DNA of 64,000 nt. It comes from Phycisphaera sp. (GTDB taxonomy: Bacteria; Planctomycetota; Phycisphaerae; Phycisphaerales; Zrk34). Position 1 is the stretch's first letter; the number at the start of each line of letters is the position of its first letter. Location: NCBI GenBank assembly GCA_016125285.1, contig WGMA01000010.1, positions 26,447-90,446 of the forward strand, given 5' to 3'. Below, piece after piece: positions 43,975-52,551 of this stretch. Below the pieces are notes generated by a model, which did not search any database, had not been told where the DNA came from, and saw only the letters and a list, made by a program, of their open reading frames with translations. The position numbers and the translations under genes were made by a program.

Positions 43975-44421
43975 ATGCATCTCACGCTCGACATCGTCGT
44001 TCGCCTGCTGCACATCCTCGCGGCCATCGGGCTGCTGGGCGGCGTGCTGTTCATGGTGGTCGGGTTGCTGCCGGCGTCGAAGCTCGTCGAAGACGACGAG
44101 GCACGCGCGTCGCTGCTGCTCACCGCCAAGAAGAAGTATTACAAGGTGTCGCATCTCGCGATCGTGCTGCTGCTGGCGACCGGCGTGATGCAGTGGATGC
44201 ACAACCACGACGCGTACGAGGCCGGCAACAAGAAGCTGATCGCCGCGCTGCTCGGCACGAAGGTGCTGCTGGCGCTGATCGCGTTTTCCATCGCGTTCGC
44301 CGACACGTTCAAGGTGATCAAGGGCCCGAAGTGGGCGAAGATCAACATCGTGCTGGGCGTGACGATCGTGATCCTCGCCGCGGTGGTCCGCCACCTGCGT
44401 CTCGAGGCGCTGACCGGCTGA
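43975..44421 (+). CDS. CopD-like four-helix membrane protein
   Basis: 148 residues from ATG 43975, right after the heptad repeat. Four membrane helices: LHILAAIGLLGGVLFMVVG (first, with a His), KVSHLAIVLLLATGVMQWM, LLGTKVLLALIAFSIAFAD and INIVLGVTIVILAAVV. The R-x-x-H-I near the start and the layout fit the CopD/DUF2269-like family of small membrane proteins that may bind heme or copper. Role unknown. Confidence 0.65.
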   Translation: MHLTLDIVVRLLHILAAIGLLGGVLFMVVGLLPASKLVEDDEARASLLLTAKKKYYKVSHLAIVLLLATGVMQWMHNHDAYEAGNKKLIAALLGTKVLLALIAFSIAFADTFKVIKGPKWAKINIVLGVTIVILAAVVRHLRLEALTG

Positions 44422-44463
44422 CGCCGGCCGCGACCGACACACGCCGATCCGGGGTGATCCGAC

Positions 44464-45000
44464 GTGAACCCACCCGAACCGCTCGACAGCTGGCTTAAAC
44501 GCCGACGGCTCGTGACGCGCTGCGCGACGGGCGTCGCGGTGTTGGCCGCGGTGGCGTTCGTCGCGTGGCGCGTCGCCGCCGGGCCCGACGTGCGTGGCGA
44601 CCTGACGCGTGCGGCGCTCGACGTCATCGACGTCACGTCGGGCGACACGCTGCGCGTGCGGGCGCACGGCGCGGGCGACGCGCAGGCGAGCGACGTGCGA
44701 TTGATCGGCGTGCGGGCCCCGGCCGACGCGGCGCACGCGGAGACGGCGATCGCGTGGCTGCGCGACGCGTGCGCCGGGCACGCGGTGCGCGTCTCGTACG
44801 ATCACGCGCGGCGCGCCGGGCCCGACGGCGTGGCCGAGTGCTACGTGTACCTCGACGACGGGCGCATGCTCAACGAAATGATCATCGAGTCGGGCTTCGC
44901 GAAGGCGGACACGTCGCGCGCGCACGAGTTGAGCGACTGGTTCGCTCGGCTCGAGGGCCACGCGAAAAAGAAGTCGGCCGGCGTGTGGGCGCGTCAGTAG
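44464..45000 (+). CDS. Membrane-anchored thermonuclease (SNase-like) protein
   Basis: 178 residues, GTG start. One N-terminal helix (TGVAVLAAVAFVAWRVA), then an SNase-like OB domain: VIDVTSGDTLRVRA, then DVRLIGVRAPAD (catalytic Arg), AETAIAWLRDACAG, and ECYVYLDDGRMLNEMIIE, ending GFAKADTS. Whether the catalytic Asp/Glu/Arg set is complete needs an alignment. It would be exported and membrane-held. The end overlaps the convergent lipoprotein gene by seven bases. Confidence 0.8.
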   Translation: MNPPEPLDSWLKRRRLVTRCATGVAVLAAVAFVAWRVAAGPDVRGDLTRAALDVIDVTSGDTLRVRAHGAGDAQASDVRLIGVRAPADAAHAETAIAWLRDACAGHAVRVSYDHARRAGPDGVAECYVYLDDGRMLNEMIIESGFAKADTSRAHELSDWFARLEGHAKKKSAGVWARQ

Positions 45001-45365
45001 AAGTAGCGCGAGTTGTCCTTGTAGACCGGCTCGGCGCGCGGGTAGTGGTGGTAGACGTGCACCTCTTCGTAGGCCGGCGCCGGCGTGTAGTACACCTGCC
45101 GTCCGCCCGGCGGGCACGGGTCGTAGTAGTAGTGATGCCGGTAGTCGGCCTCGCGTCCGGCGTCGAAGCCGATCAGTCCGCCGACGGCCGCACCGATCGC
45201 CGCGCCCGCCCCGGCGTCGCCCGACGTGCTGCCGATCGCCGCGCCGAGTCCGGCGCCGACGCCCGAGCCGACGAGCGCGCCGGTCTGTCCACCGGTGGCG
45301 CAGCCCGACAACGCGCAGGTCAGTGCGCCGCCCAGCACGATCACAACTATGCGATGAGGTTTCAT
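44994..45365 (-). CDS. Glycine-zipper lipoprotein
   Basis: 123 residues with a lipoprotein signal ALSGCATGGQ (Cys near 22). The middle is a glycine zipper (GALVGSGVGAGLGAAIGS and AGAGAAIGAAVGGLIGFDAG) as in Rick_17kDa/YMGG-type surface antigens; the end is Tyr/His-rich (RHHYYYDP, EVHVYHHYPRAEP). Probably an outer-envelope structural lipoprotein. Confidence 0.75.
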   Translation of the reverse strand: MKPHRIVVIVLGGALTCALSGCATGGQTGALVGSGVGAGLGAAIGSTSGDAGAGAAIGAAVGGLIGFDAGREADYRHHYYYDPCPPGGRQVYYTPAPAYEEVHVYHHYPRAEPVYKDNSRYFY

Positions 45366-45525
45366 CGTCGCGTCTCCCGTTCGTTGCTCTCGCCGCCCTC
45401 ATTATACCCGCCCCGTGATCGTCATTGCCGCGTCGCGTTGGCCGGTCGCGGCGTGGCCGGTATAGTCAACGCGACTCGCCCGCCGCCGCACCCGACGGCG
45501 CGCGACCTTACGTAAGGGGCACGCC

Positions 45526-45939
45526 ATGGCCGAAATCGAGCCGACCGACGCCGACAACGACGACGCGCAGCCGATCGGCGAGCTCCAGCTGCGGACGCTG
45601 GCGATGCCGCGCGACACGAACCCGGCCGGCGACATCTTCGGCGGCTGGCTGCTGTCGCAGATGGACATCGCCGGCGCGATCATCTGCAAGCAGCACGCCA
45701 GGGGCCGCGTCGTGACGATCGCGATCGACGCGATGGAGTTTCACCAGCCGGTCTACGTCGGCGACGTCGTGTGCTGCTACGCGCACATCGAGCGGATCGG
45801 CCGGTCGTCGATGGCCGTGCGCGTGCAGGCGTGGTGCATCCGTCAGGTGTACGACGGCACGCGCATCAAGGTCACCGAAGGCATGTTCACGTACGTGGCG
45901 ATCGACGAGCACGGCAAGCCGCGCCCCGTCGACGCGTGA
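45526..45939 (+). CDS. Acyl-CoA thioesterase, YciA type
   Basis: 137 residues, hotdog fold. Matches YciA by RTLAMPRDTNPAGDIFGGW and LLSQMDIAGAIICKQHARG with the catalytic Asp, VTIAIDAMEFHQPVYVGD and EGMFTYVAIDEHGKPRPV. It hydrolyses short to medium acyl-CoAs in the cytosol. Convergent with and two bases from the following gene's stop. Confidence 0.88.
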   Translation: MAEIEPTDADNDDAQPIGELQLRTLAMPRDTNPAGDIFGGWLLSQMDIAGAIICKQHARGRVVTIAIDAMEFHQPVYVGDVVCCYAHIERIGRSSMAVRVQAWCIRQVYDGTRIKVTEGMFTYVAIDEHGKPRPVDA

Positions 45940-45940
45940 C

Positions 45941-47140
45941 CTACGCGCCCGATTCCGTCGGCGAGCTGGCGACCTGCGACTTGCTGGTCGCCACCGCGGC
46001 GATCGCGTCGGCGAGCGATTCGGCGTCGACGTCCGCGGCGGGCAGGTACACGCCCTGCTCGCGGCGGTCGTCCGCCAGATGCCACCCCACCAACCCGATG
46101 CGCTCGACCGCGGCCAGGTCGTCGGTGTCGACGTCGATCGGCTCGTCGGTCAGCTTCGCCGAGGCGTCGACGAGCCGGGCGATCGCGTCGTCGCGCTGCT
46201 TGCGGTCGATCTGCCCGAGGTACGCCACGCGGCCCGGCACGATGGCGAAGGCGCGCACGCGGCCCTTGCGATCGCCGGGCTGGATCGACACGTAGCGCAT
46301 GTGCGCCAGGGTCGGCACGCCGCCGCGGATCAGCGACGCCGCGCCGCCGGCCCTGTCGATCTGCCGCTTGATGCGCCCGGCCTGCTCGAACGCCAGGTCC
46401 TTCGCCGCGGCGTGCATGCGCCGCGTGGCGTCGTCGATCCAGCCGTCGACGCGCCGCGTGACGAACGCCGCGGCGGCGCGCACCTGGTCGCGGTACACGT
46501 CCATCGACACCGTGCCGTCGCACGGCGCCGGGCAGCGGCCCATCTGCTTGTAGCTGCACGCCTCGCCGTGCGGCGATTTGACCAGCACGTCGTGGTAGCG
46601 GCACAGGTCGAAGATGTCCTCGAGCGACTCGACGAGCTTGCGGGCGATCTTCGCGGTCGGCAGCGGCCCGAAGCACGTCGCGGCCGGTCCGTGCGGCACG
46701 TCTTTGGCGACGAACCGAGGGTGCGGCGCGTCGAGGTCGACGCCGACCCAGTGCGCCCGCCAGTGTCGGATCATGCGCCGGTACGTCCGCGGAAACAGCC
46801 GGCGCGCGTTTTCGAGGTACGTCCAGTCGCCCTCGAGGCGCGAGCAGACCATCCGCCAGCGCACGCGGCGGACGATGGCGCGGTAGTCGATGCGCTTGGT
46901 CGGCTCGTCGGGCTCGTCGGGCTCGGTCATGCGACGTACGACCGCGCCGCGCAGGCCGCCGACGGTCGCGAGCAGCACCGGCCCGGTGTCCGTGTCGTCG
47001 CCGCCTTCGAGCAGGTAGCACGCGGCCTTGCCGGGCAGCTTGAGCCGCCAGGTTTCGACGTCCGCGGCGGGGTCGATGTCCATCGACTCGTCGAGCGCGG
47101 GGTCGGTGACGTTCAGCATGTCGAACTTGTCGTCAGCCAC
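45941..47140 (-). CDS. UvrC-like protein with degenerate GIY-YIG domain
   Basis: About 399 residues; start set at GTG 47140, an ATG at 47119 is possible. It resembles the N-terminal half of UvrC: LPGKAACYLLEGGDD at the GIY-YIG site, CSYKQMGRCPAPCDGTVS and MDVYRDQVRAAAAFV, and a UVR-type helix (AAKDLAFEQAGRIKRQI). But the GIY-YIG motifs appear broken: no Y-x-G tyrosines, and the YVG segment reads LLATVGG. The C-terminal endonuclease and HhH domains of UvrC are missing. Perhaps a catalytically dead UvrC paralogue. Confidence 0.65.
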   Translation of the reverse strand: MADDKFDMLNVTDPALDESMDIDPAADVETWRLKLPGKAACYLLEGGDDTDTGPVLLATVGGLRGAVVRRMTEPDEPDEPTKRIDYRAIVRRVRWRMVCSRLEGDWTYLENARRLFPRTYRRMIRHWRAHWVGVDLDAPHPRFVAKDVPHGPAATCFGPLPTAKIARKLVESLEDIFDLCRYHDVLVKSPHGEACSYKQMGRCPAPCDGTVSMDVYRDQVRAAAAFVTRRVDGWIDDATRRMHAAAKDLAFEQAGRIKRQIDRAGGAASLIRGGVPTLAHMRYVSIQPGDRKGRVRAFAIVPGRVAYLGQIDRKQRDDAIARLVDASAKLTDEPIDVDTDDLAAVERIGLVGWHLADDRREQGVYLPAADVDAESLADAIAAVATSKSQVASSPTESGA

Positions 47141-47151
47141 GGGGTGGCATT

Positions 47152-47721
47152 CTACAGGACCGGCGGCGCCGCGCCGGCCGCGCGGCCCGATGCGTGCCTC
47201 GCTGGGGCGCGTTCGGCGCGGCGTGCGGCGCGATTTTCGTCGCGGAGGCGACGGCGGCGGTCGGCTCGCGATTCGTTCGAAGGGGGGGAGGGGGTGGCGC
47301 CGGCGGATGCGGGATGCTCGGCGCCAGGTGCTGGATGCGGGTTGCTGGATGCTGGATGCCCGAGGTCGACGGCGGCGTCGGCGTCGGCGCCTTCGTGGGG
47401 CGCATCGGCGCGGTCCGTCGTGTGCGGCGCTCGCGTCGCGTGCGTGGAGTCGCGGGGTGGCTGTGCGGTTTCCCCCGGCAAGCCGGGGGCTATGTGGGAA
47501 TCGGACGGCGGCGATGGCGGCGCAACGTGCGGCGGCAGCGCGGCGTAGTCGACGTGTCGGCCTACGCGTTCGTCGTGTCGCACCATCGCCTTCAGCGCCA
47601 GCGCCATGTCGATGATCGTGTCCGCCAGCCGCGCCCGGTGCGCCCCGGCCGGCATGTCCGCGTGACACCGCCGCGTGACCTCCAGCACCTGCGCCACGTC
47701 CTTCAATTCATGCATCGCCAT
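47152..47721 (-). CDS. Hypothetical protein with low-complexity C-terminus
   Basis: 189 codons. The first 65 residues look like a folded helical domain (HELKDVAQVLEVTRRCH, LADTIIDMALALKAMVRHDE). The rest is Pro/Ala/Arg-rich and is encoded over a REP palindrome (47470-47495) and a GGATGC-type tandem repeat (about 47300-47365), suggesting the C-terminus was extended by inserted repeats. Function unknown. Confidence 0.45.
   Translation of the reverse strand: MAMHELKDVAQVLEVTRRCHADMPAGAHRARLADTIIDMALALKAMVRHDERVGRHVDYAALPPHVAPPSPPSDSHIAPGLPGETAQPPRDSTHATRAPHTTDRADAPHEGADADAAVDLGHPASSNPHPAPGAEHPASAGATPSPPSNESRADRRRRLRDENRAARRAERAPARHASGRAAGAAPPVL
47470..47495. repeat. REP palindrome
   Basis: CCCCCGGCAAGCCGGGGGC followed by TATGT; the identical core recurs at 62103-62121, between the Dph6-like and DUF6580 genes. 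It lies within the long minus-strand open frame. Confidence 0.7.
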
Positions 47722-47861
47722 CGTGATTTCCCCCTGAATGAGAGTGGTTTTGAATACCGTACATTATACGAACCACATATGGCGATTGCAAGTGGTTTGT
47801 GCACGCACAGACCCTCCGCGCGGTCCGCGATTTGCACGCTTCCCGTCGGACGGGCATAACG

Positions 47862-49112
47862 ATGGGCATCATGCCTTTTCACCGGCGCGGCTTCACGATG
47901 ATGGACCTGGCGGTCGTCGTAGCGATCGTCACGCTGCTTGTGGCGCTAGCGTTCGGGCCCGGCGTCGCGGGGTTGTCGCGCGCCCGGAAGCCGGCGAACC
48001 GGACAATCTGCATGTCCAACCTCTCGAGTCTGTACAAGGCGATGTACGCGTACTCGACGACCCACCGGGACGCATTTCCGATCGCTGGCAACACAGACCT
48101 TGACACGCCAGCGATCGGCTTCCGCGAGGGCGATCGCGCCACCGGTGAGGGTGCGGTGCTGACCAACAATGCGACGGCAAGCCTGTGGCTGCTGGCTCGC
48201 GGCGAGTACGCCGGCAGCATCGATTTTGTTTGCCCCTCCACGATGGACGAGAACGATCCAGCGGTCGTCGGCCGGCACGGCGAGCGACCGCCCTACCCGA
48301 TCGAGCACACACACGACTTCGCGCGGCGCGGCAACCTGTCGTACTCGATGATGAACATGTATCACGGCCACTACGGCCGGCAGTGGAACGCGGACGTCCA
48401 TCCGGACCAAGTGCTGCTCGGCGATCACAACCCCAACGTGTTCGCCTCGCCCGACGATGCTGAGTTGCCGGCGTTCTCGAACAGTCCCAATCACGGATTC
48501 GACGGGCAGAACGTCCTGTTCGGCGATGGTCACGTGGAGTTTCTCGATCGACCATTTGATCCCTACGCACACAACGACAACCTGTATGCGGGCACGGTGG
48601 ACGGTCAGCAGGCACCGCCAACGCTGGACAACCGCATCGGTGACGCCGGTGACCAGATGTTGCTGCCGCTGACCGGTGACGGCTTCGCGAGTCTCAGTGG
48701 CAAAGCAAACGACGTGGAATGGGTGTTTCGCCCTCTGTTCCCGTGGTGGTTGGGCGCGATGGCGATCGGTGTGCTTGCGACCGTTGGTCTGGCGTGGACG
48801 GTCCGTCGGAAGACTGAAGCGGAACACAAGCCAGTCACGCGAGAAGCGCGATGGGTAGGCACATTCACTGTGTTTCTGCCCTTGGTTGTTGTCATCGTTG
48901 CGTTGGGCAGTTCCGACGTTGGCCCGACCCCGTATGACAACGTCGCGCTCGCGCTGCTCATGGCCGTCGGGTCGGCGATCGCATACCTTTTCCTGCTGCG
49001 TCGAACGCCCCTGCCGGGGATATACGTGGCGGCAGGCATCTACTCGCTGTACTGGTTGGGGGTGGCAATCGCGCTGTACCGCTTCGTCAGCTACGAGGCG
49101 TTGATGCGGTGA
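47862..49112 (+). CDS. Prepilin-like H-X9-DG protein with C-terminal membrane helices
   Basis: 416 residues from ATG 47862. The prepilin-type leader and helix, RRGFTMMDLAVVVAIVTLLV, has the G-F-T-x-x-(D/E) cleavage site with Asp at position +4/5 in place of the usual Glu. The middle has the planctomycete prepilin H-X9-DG motif (HGFDGQNVLFGDGHVEF). Beyond residue 290 three or four further membrane helices follow (WWLGAMAIGVLATVGLAW, VFLPLVVVIVALG, LALLMAVGSAIAYLFLL, VAAGIYSLYWLGVAIALY), which ordinary pseudopilins lack. Confidence 0.75.
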   Translation: MGIMPFHRRGFTMMDLAVVVAIVTLLVALAFGPGVAGLSRARKPANRTICMSNLSSLYKAMYAYSTTHRDAFPIAGNTDLDTPAIGFREGDRATGEGAVLTNNATASLWLLARGEYAGSIDFVCPSTMDENDPAVVGRHGERPPYPIEHTHDFARRGNLSYSMMNMYHGHYGRQWNADVHPDQVLLGDHNPNVFASPDDAELPAFSNSPNHGFDGQNVLFGDGHVEFLDRPFDPYAHNDNLYAGTVDGQQAPPTLDNRIGDAGDQMLLPLTGDGFASLSGKANDVEWVFRPLFPWWLGAMAIGVLATVGLAWTVRRKTEAEHKPVTREARWVGTFTVFLPLVVVIVALGSSDVGPTPYDNVALALLMAVGSAIAYLFLLRRTPLPGIYVAAGIYSLYWLGVAIALYRFVSYEALMR

Positions 49113-49180
49113 TTGGGGCTTCCCGTCTTTAATGCTCAGAGGCCACGAGACGGAACCCGTCGGTATCGACTGCGACAAGA

Positions 49181-51067
49181 CTACGGCTTTGCGTGCCACA
49201 GCACCCAGTCGCCGTCGACGGGTTCGTTGCGGTTCAGTTCCCGCGGGCTGGCCCACTGGTCGAGTCGATCGCCGAACTGCTCGCGGTTCTCCGGCGTGTC
49301 GGCGGGCGCGGCGCCGCCGTCGTCGTCGCGGTCAGCGCCGACGGAGTAAACCACGGGCATGCCGTCGACGAGGCGATAGAGCAGCGGTCGGCCGGTGAAG
49401 CGGTCGCGCGGGACGCCGGGCAGCAGCGTGGGCGTGAGTTGATCGAGCGAGGCGGGCCAGGCGTGTTCACGGCGGTGGTAGATCTCCATCGCGATGCCGA
49501 CGAGCACGCCGTCGGTCCTGCCGATCGCGGTCTCTTCGGCGCGATCGAGCACGGACAGCGCCGGTATCAGCACCCAAATGAGCGCGTAGCGCGCCCGCTC
49601 GAGCGTCGAATGATTCGCATCAACGTAGGCGTCGATCGGGTCCGCGTCGTCGATCGTCTCCCACAACGGTCGGCGGATCATCGACTCGGTCTGCCCCATC
49701 AGTTGCTCGTACTTGTCGACCATGTCGCGGCGTGAAGCGACCACCATGTTGGCCAGCGGCATCGCGGCGGTCGCGGTGATATACGGGCCTCTCGGTCCGT
49801 CTTGCGTCGCGCCCAGGGCGTCGACGAGCGCCATCATCTGCATCGCTTTGGGCGTCAGGTGTCCGTCGCCGTGCCCGTTGTCCGTGTACATGCGTTGGAT
49901 GATGTCGTAGAACATCATGCGCTCGCCGGTCATGTCGATCTCGACGCGGGCGCGGTCGCTGATGACGTGCGCCAGTCGGCGCAGCTGATCGTCGCTGAGC
50001 ACCTCGGGCGTGCGCTGGAGCGTGTCGCTCACGACGCCGAGGGCCTGATCGCACATCGCCATGCCGACGAGGTCGCAGATGAGGATGGACGGCTCGCTGA
50101 CGTGTCGGACCATGTTGAGGATGGTTTCGACGTCGAGCGCGACGGTGCGGCCGTCGCCCGCGCGGGCCGCCCGCAGCGCGTCGAGGCGGAGCAGGTTCGA
50201 GGCGTTGCGCATCGGCATGATGTCGTTGAGCAGCACCTCGATGAGCATCGAGTGGTCCTCGCCGGTGGCCACGTCCTTGTCGGGCCAGAGCTCGTGGTCC
50301 TCGGGGCTGACGCCGTCGCCGCGCATCACGTAGCCGTACCTGTCGCGTGTCGAGGCGTGTCGCAGCAGTTCGATCACCCTGGCGTTGCGTTCGACCATCG
50401 CCATCGCCGCGTCCCAGTGTTCGTCGCCCGGCTTGGCCGACAGCGCCTGGTCGAATGTGGCGTTCGAGTCGTCGTACTTTCCGGCCTCGGCGTCGCGGTA
50501 ATCGGACCACGCCAGGAAGGCCTTGCGGTACTCGGGCCAGGCGAGCTGATCGGCGGGCACGCCCTGTAACGGCGCGTTGAGCTTCGCGACGTAGTTGACG
50601 GCGATCTTCGGCTCGCCCATGGCGTAGTAGCCGATCGCCACGATGTAGAGCAGCACGAGCACGCCGAACGCCTGGGCGCCGCGTGCGATCAGCTTGTAGG
50701 GCCACGAGCGCCCGCGTCGCTTGGCGCGCACGATGAGTTTCGCGGCGGCGTCGACATCGCCGAACACGGCGACCAGCTCGTCCGGGTCGGCGCCGGCGTC
50801 GAGGCCGTCGGCGAAGTGCGCGATCAGCTCGCGCGCCACGTCGACGCGCTCCCAGCGGGTGAGCCCCCGCCGCCCCGCGACGCGATGGATCACCGCGGCG
50901 ACGCTGTCGGGCAGGTCCGCGGCGTCGATGACCTGGCGGTAGTCGAGCGCGCCGCTGACGCGTCCGCGCAGCAGGTCGCGCAGGGGCGTGCGGCGCAGGC
51001 GTTGCAGGAAGGTGCGTTCGTCGGCGGTCAGCGTGTCGGTGTCCGGTGTGGGCGCGGTGGTGGTCAT
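49181..51067 (-). CDS. HAAS-domain membrane protein, PadR partner
   Basis: 628 residues from ATG 51067, overlapping the PadR stop (ATGA). Residues about 60-115 form a HAAS domain (LTRWERVDVARELIAHFADG, VAVFGDVDAAAKLIVRAKR), the partner domain of PadR-regulated membrane proteins. One helix follows (QAFGVLVLLYIVAIGYYAM). The long remaining part has no known domain; its end DRFTGRPLLYRLVDG and VYSVGADRDDDGG repeats the motif of the protein at 4464-5921. Likely controlled by and transcribed with the PadR gene. Confidence 0.75.
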   Translation of the reverse strand: MTTTAPTPDTDTLTADERTFLQRLRRTPLRDLLRGRVSGALDYRQVIDAADLPDSVAAVIHRVAGRRGLTRWERVDVARELIAHFADGLDAGADPDELVAVFGDVDAAAKLIVRAKRRGRSWPYKLIARGAQAFGVLVLLYIVAIGYYAMGEPKIAVNYVAKLNAPLQGVPADQLAWPEYRKAFLAWSDYRDAEAGKYDDSNATFDQALSAKPGDEHWDAAMAMVERNARVIELLRHASTRDRYGYVMRGDGVSPEDHELWPDKDVATGEDHSMLIEVLLNDIMPMRNASNLLRLDALRAARAGDGRTVALDVETILNMVRHVSEPSILICDLVGMAMCDQALGVVSDTLQRTPEVLSDDQLRRLAHVISDRARVEIDMTGERMMFYDIIQRMYTDNGHGDGHLTPKAMQMMALVDALGATQDGPRGPYITATAAMPLANMVVASRRDMVDKYEQLMGQTESMIRRPLWETIDDADPIDAYVDANHSTLERARYALIWVLIPALSVLDRAEETAIGRTDGVLVGIAMEIYHRREHAWPASLDQLTPTLLPGVPRDRFTGRPLLYRLVDGMPVVYSVGADRDDDGGAAPADTPENREQFGDRLDQWASPRELNRNEPVDGDWVLWHAKP

Positions 51068-51417
51068 GCCGGGGCTCCTTCCGCGCTCGCGGGGTCGGTG
51101 ACGCCGAGGCACGCCATCGCCGTCATCAGGGCGCGCCACTGCTCGGTGTCCTGCGCGAGTCGCTTCTTGCCGGCGGCGGTCAGGCGGTAATACTTGCGCG
51201 GCCGGGGCCCGGTCTCGTCGACGCGCGACGCGATGAGCTTCTTGGCCTCGAGGTTGTAGAGCATCGGGTAGAGCGTCGACTGCCCCATCGCCAGCACGCC
51301 GTCGGTTTGTTTCGACAGCGCCTCGACGAGTTCGTAGCCGTACATCTCGCCGCGTTCGAGCAGCTTCATGACGGCCATCGGCCCGGCGCCCCGCATCAGT
51401 TCCCGTTCGATCCGCAT
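51064..51417 (-). CDS. PadR-family transcriptional regulator
   Basis: 117 residues. Winged-helix PadR fold: GPMAVMKLLERGEMYGYELV, then GVLAMGQSTLYPMLYNLEAKKL (recognition helix), and RPRKYYRLTAAGKKRLAQ (wing and dimer helix). Such proteins repress their own operon and are released by ligands. It is translationally coupled with the HAAS protein, the common regulator/target pair. A TTGTATGTAATACATAG-like stretch upstream (51440-51475, TACTATGTATTACATACCAT) is a candidate operator of the usual PadR ATGT-n-ACAT form. Confidence 0.88.
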   Translation of the reverse strand: MRIERELMRGAGPMAVMKLLERGEMYGYELVEALSKQTDGVLAMGQSTLYPMLYNLEAKKLIASRVDETGPRPRKYYRLTAAGKKRLAQDTEQWRALMTAMACLGVTDPASAEGAPA

Positions 51418-51455
51418 GGTGGTTTACTCCTGCATGATAGGCGTTACGAGACATA

Positions 51456-51475
51456 CTATGTATTACATACCATGC
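51456..51475. promoter_or_regulatory. Candidate PadR operator
   Basis: TATGTATTACATA is a near-perfect palindrome of the ATGTA-ACAT type favoured by PadR proteins, located about 40-55 bases before the padR start in an AT-rich patch. An autoregulatory operator is the natural reading; no binding evidence. Confidence 0.5.
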
Positions 51476-51619
51476 GTGTCAAGCTATGCGGCAAAAAGGT
51501 TCCGGTCGCGTTGACGATGGTGTGGGGTGCGCGACGGTTGTGTCAACGAACAAACCCACGAGCGGAACCCGTGGGCTTGGTGCGCGTTGGGCAGTAGCGT
51601 GCTAAGCCGCGAGCGGCTT

Positions 51620-52093
51620 TCAGATCGGCATGCCGGTGATCTGTCCTTCGAAGACGAGCTTGCCGTCGACGACGCCCTGGACGTCGCAGATGCAGCGGCG
51701 GCGGCTGAACTTGACCTCTTTGCCGATGAAGTAGAGCGTGGAGCCGGGCAGGACCTGTCCGCGGAAGCGGATGTTGTCGGCGCCGACGAAGCCGATGAAC
51801 TCGGCGTGGGGCATGCGGCGTTTGGTGAGGTAGCCGGCGAACTGGGCGGCGCCCTCGATCATGAGTACGCCGGGGAACAGCGGTCGTCCGGGGATGTGCA
51901 GCGGGCACCAGAACTCGTCGTCGCCGACGTGCTTGACGCCGATGGCTTCGGACATGCCTTCGTTCATCCAGATGATGCCGTCGAGCTGACGCATCTCGCC
52001 GCGTTGCGGGTTGACCGCTTCGATCCCCTCGATGTCGACAACCAGTTTATTGAGGTCATGATCGTTGAGGTCAAGGAACAACTCTGCCGGCAT
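51620..52093 (-). CDS. FabZ-like 3-hydroxyacyl-ACP dehydratase
   Basis: 157 residues, hotdog fold. The catalytic motif HIPGRPLFPGVLMIEGAAQ keeps the His and Glu of FabZ; DNIRFRGQVLPGSTLYFIG matches the second conserved block. The N-terminal 50 residues (GEMRQLDGIIWMNEG) resemble the D-G-I/V-W family of planctomycete FabZ-like enzymes. It probably acts on a 3-hydroxyacyl carrier protein. It lies 2 kb from two ketosynthase genes, which suggests a common fatty acid or polyketide-like route, though the isochorismatase and other genes lie between. Confidence 0.85.
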   Translation of the reverse strand: MPAELFLDLNDHDLNKLVVDIEGIEAVNPQRGEMRQLDGIIWMNEGMSEAIGVKHVGDDEFWCPLHIPGRPLFPGVLMIEGAAQFAGYLTKRRMPHAEFIGFVGADNIRFRGQVLPGSTLYFIGKEVKFSRRRCICDVQGVVDGKLVFEGQITGMPI

Positions 52094-52260
52094 GGCTCTT
52101 CCATCCTGACTGACGGGCGCCGGGGCGCGTGATGATGACGTGGCAGCGCGCGCCGCACACGTGAATGCGAGGCGGCACTTTAAGGTGGGGCGCGTGCAGG
52201 ATCAACTCACGGCGAGCCCGGCGCGAAAGCCGCCGGGCCGCCGGCGTTGATTACTGCGGT

Positions 52261-52461
52261 TTACATCCCGCCGGCGGGCGGCGTCGAGCCGCTGTCGCCA
52301 CGGAACTCCAGGACCTTCTTGCGGATGTCCTGAGCGGCGTTCTTGATGTCCTGCATCGCCTTACGGACACGGGTGCCCGCGGCCTTGTTGCCGGACTCGG
52401 CCTTGGCCACGTCGTCCTCGGCGTCGGCGATGATCTGCTTGAGCTGGTCGAATTCGAGCAT
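52261..52461 (-). CDS. Small Hc1-like histone protein
   Basis: 66 residues from ATG 52461, with GGAGG seven bases before it. The central part AESGNKAAGTRVRKAMQ and AAQDIRKKVLEFRG strongly resembles the N-terminal dimerisation region of chlamydial histone H1-like Hc1 (E-x-GNKAA-x-RVR). The basic Ala/Lys-rich DNA-binding tail of Hc1 is missing, the C-terminus being GDSGSTPPAGG. It may be a nucleoid factor or a helical oligomerisation protein; Hc1-type short proteins are found across planctomycetes. Confidence 0.7.
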   Translation of the reverse strand: MLEFDQLKQIIADAEDDVAKAESGNKAAGTRVRKAMQDIKNAAQDIRKKVLEFRGDSGSTPPAGGM

Positions 52462-52551
52462 CGGTATGCCTCCTGCGATCCGATAACCTACGCCCCACAC
52501 GGGTTTTCCCGCCAAAACACGCACGCTGCGCATTTATCAGGACGTTGTCTG

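Noticed and set aside
42061..45402. 1113-codon open frame on the minus strand
   Set aside because: It runs opposite to rdgB, the ABC ATPase, the CopD-like and the SNase-like genes, which all have clear families; the translation is Arg/Val/His-rich without any motif, as expected of antisense GC-rich DNA.
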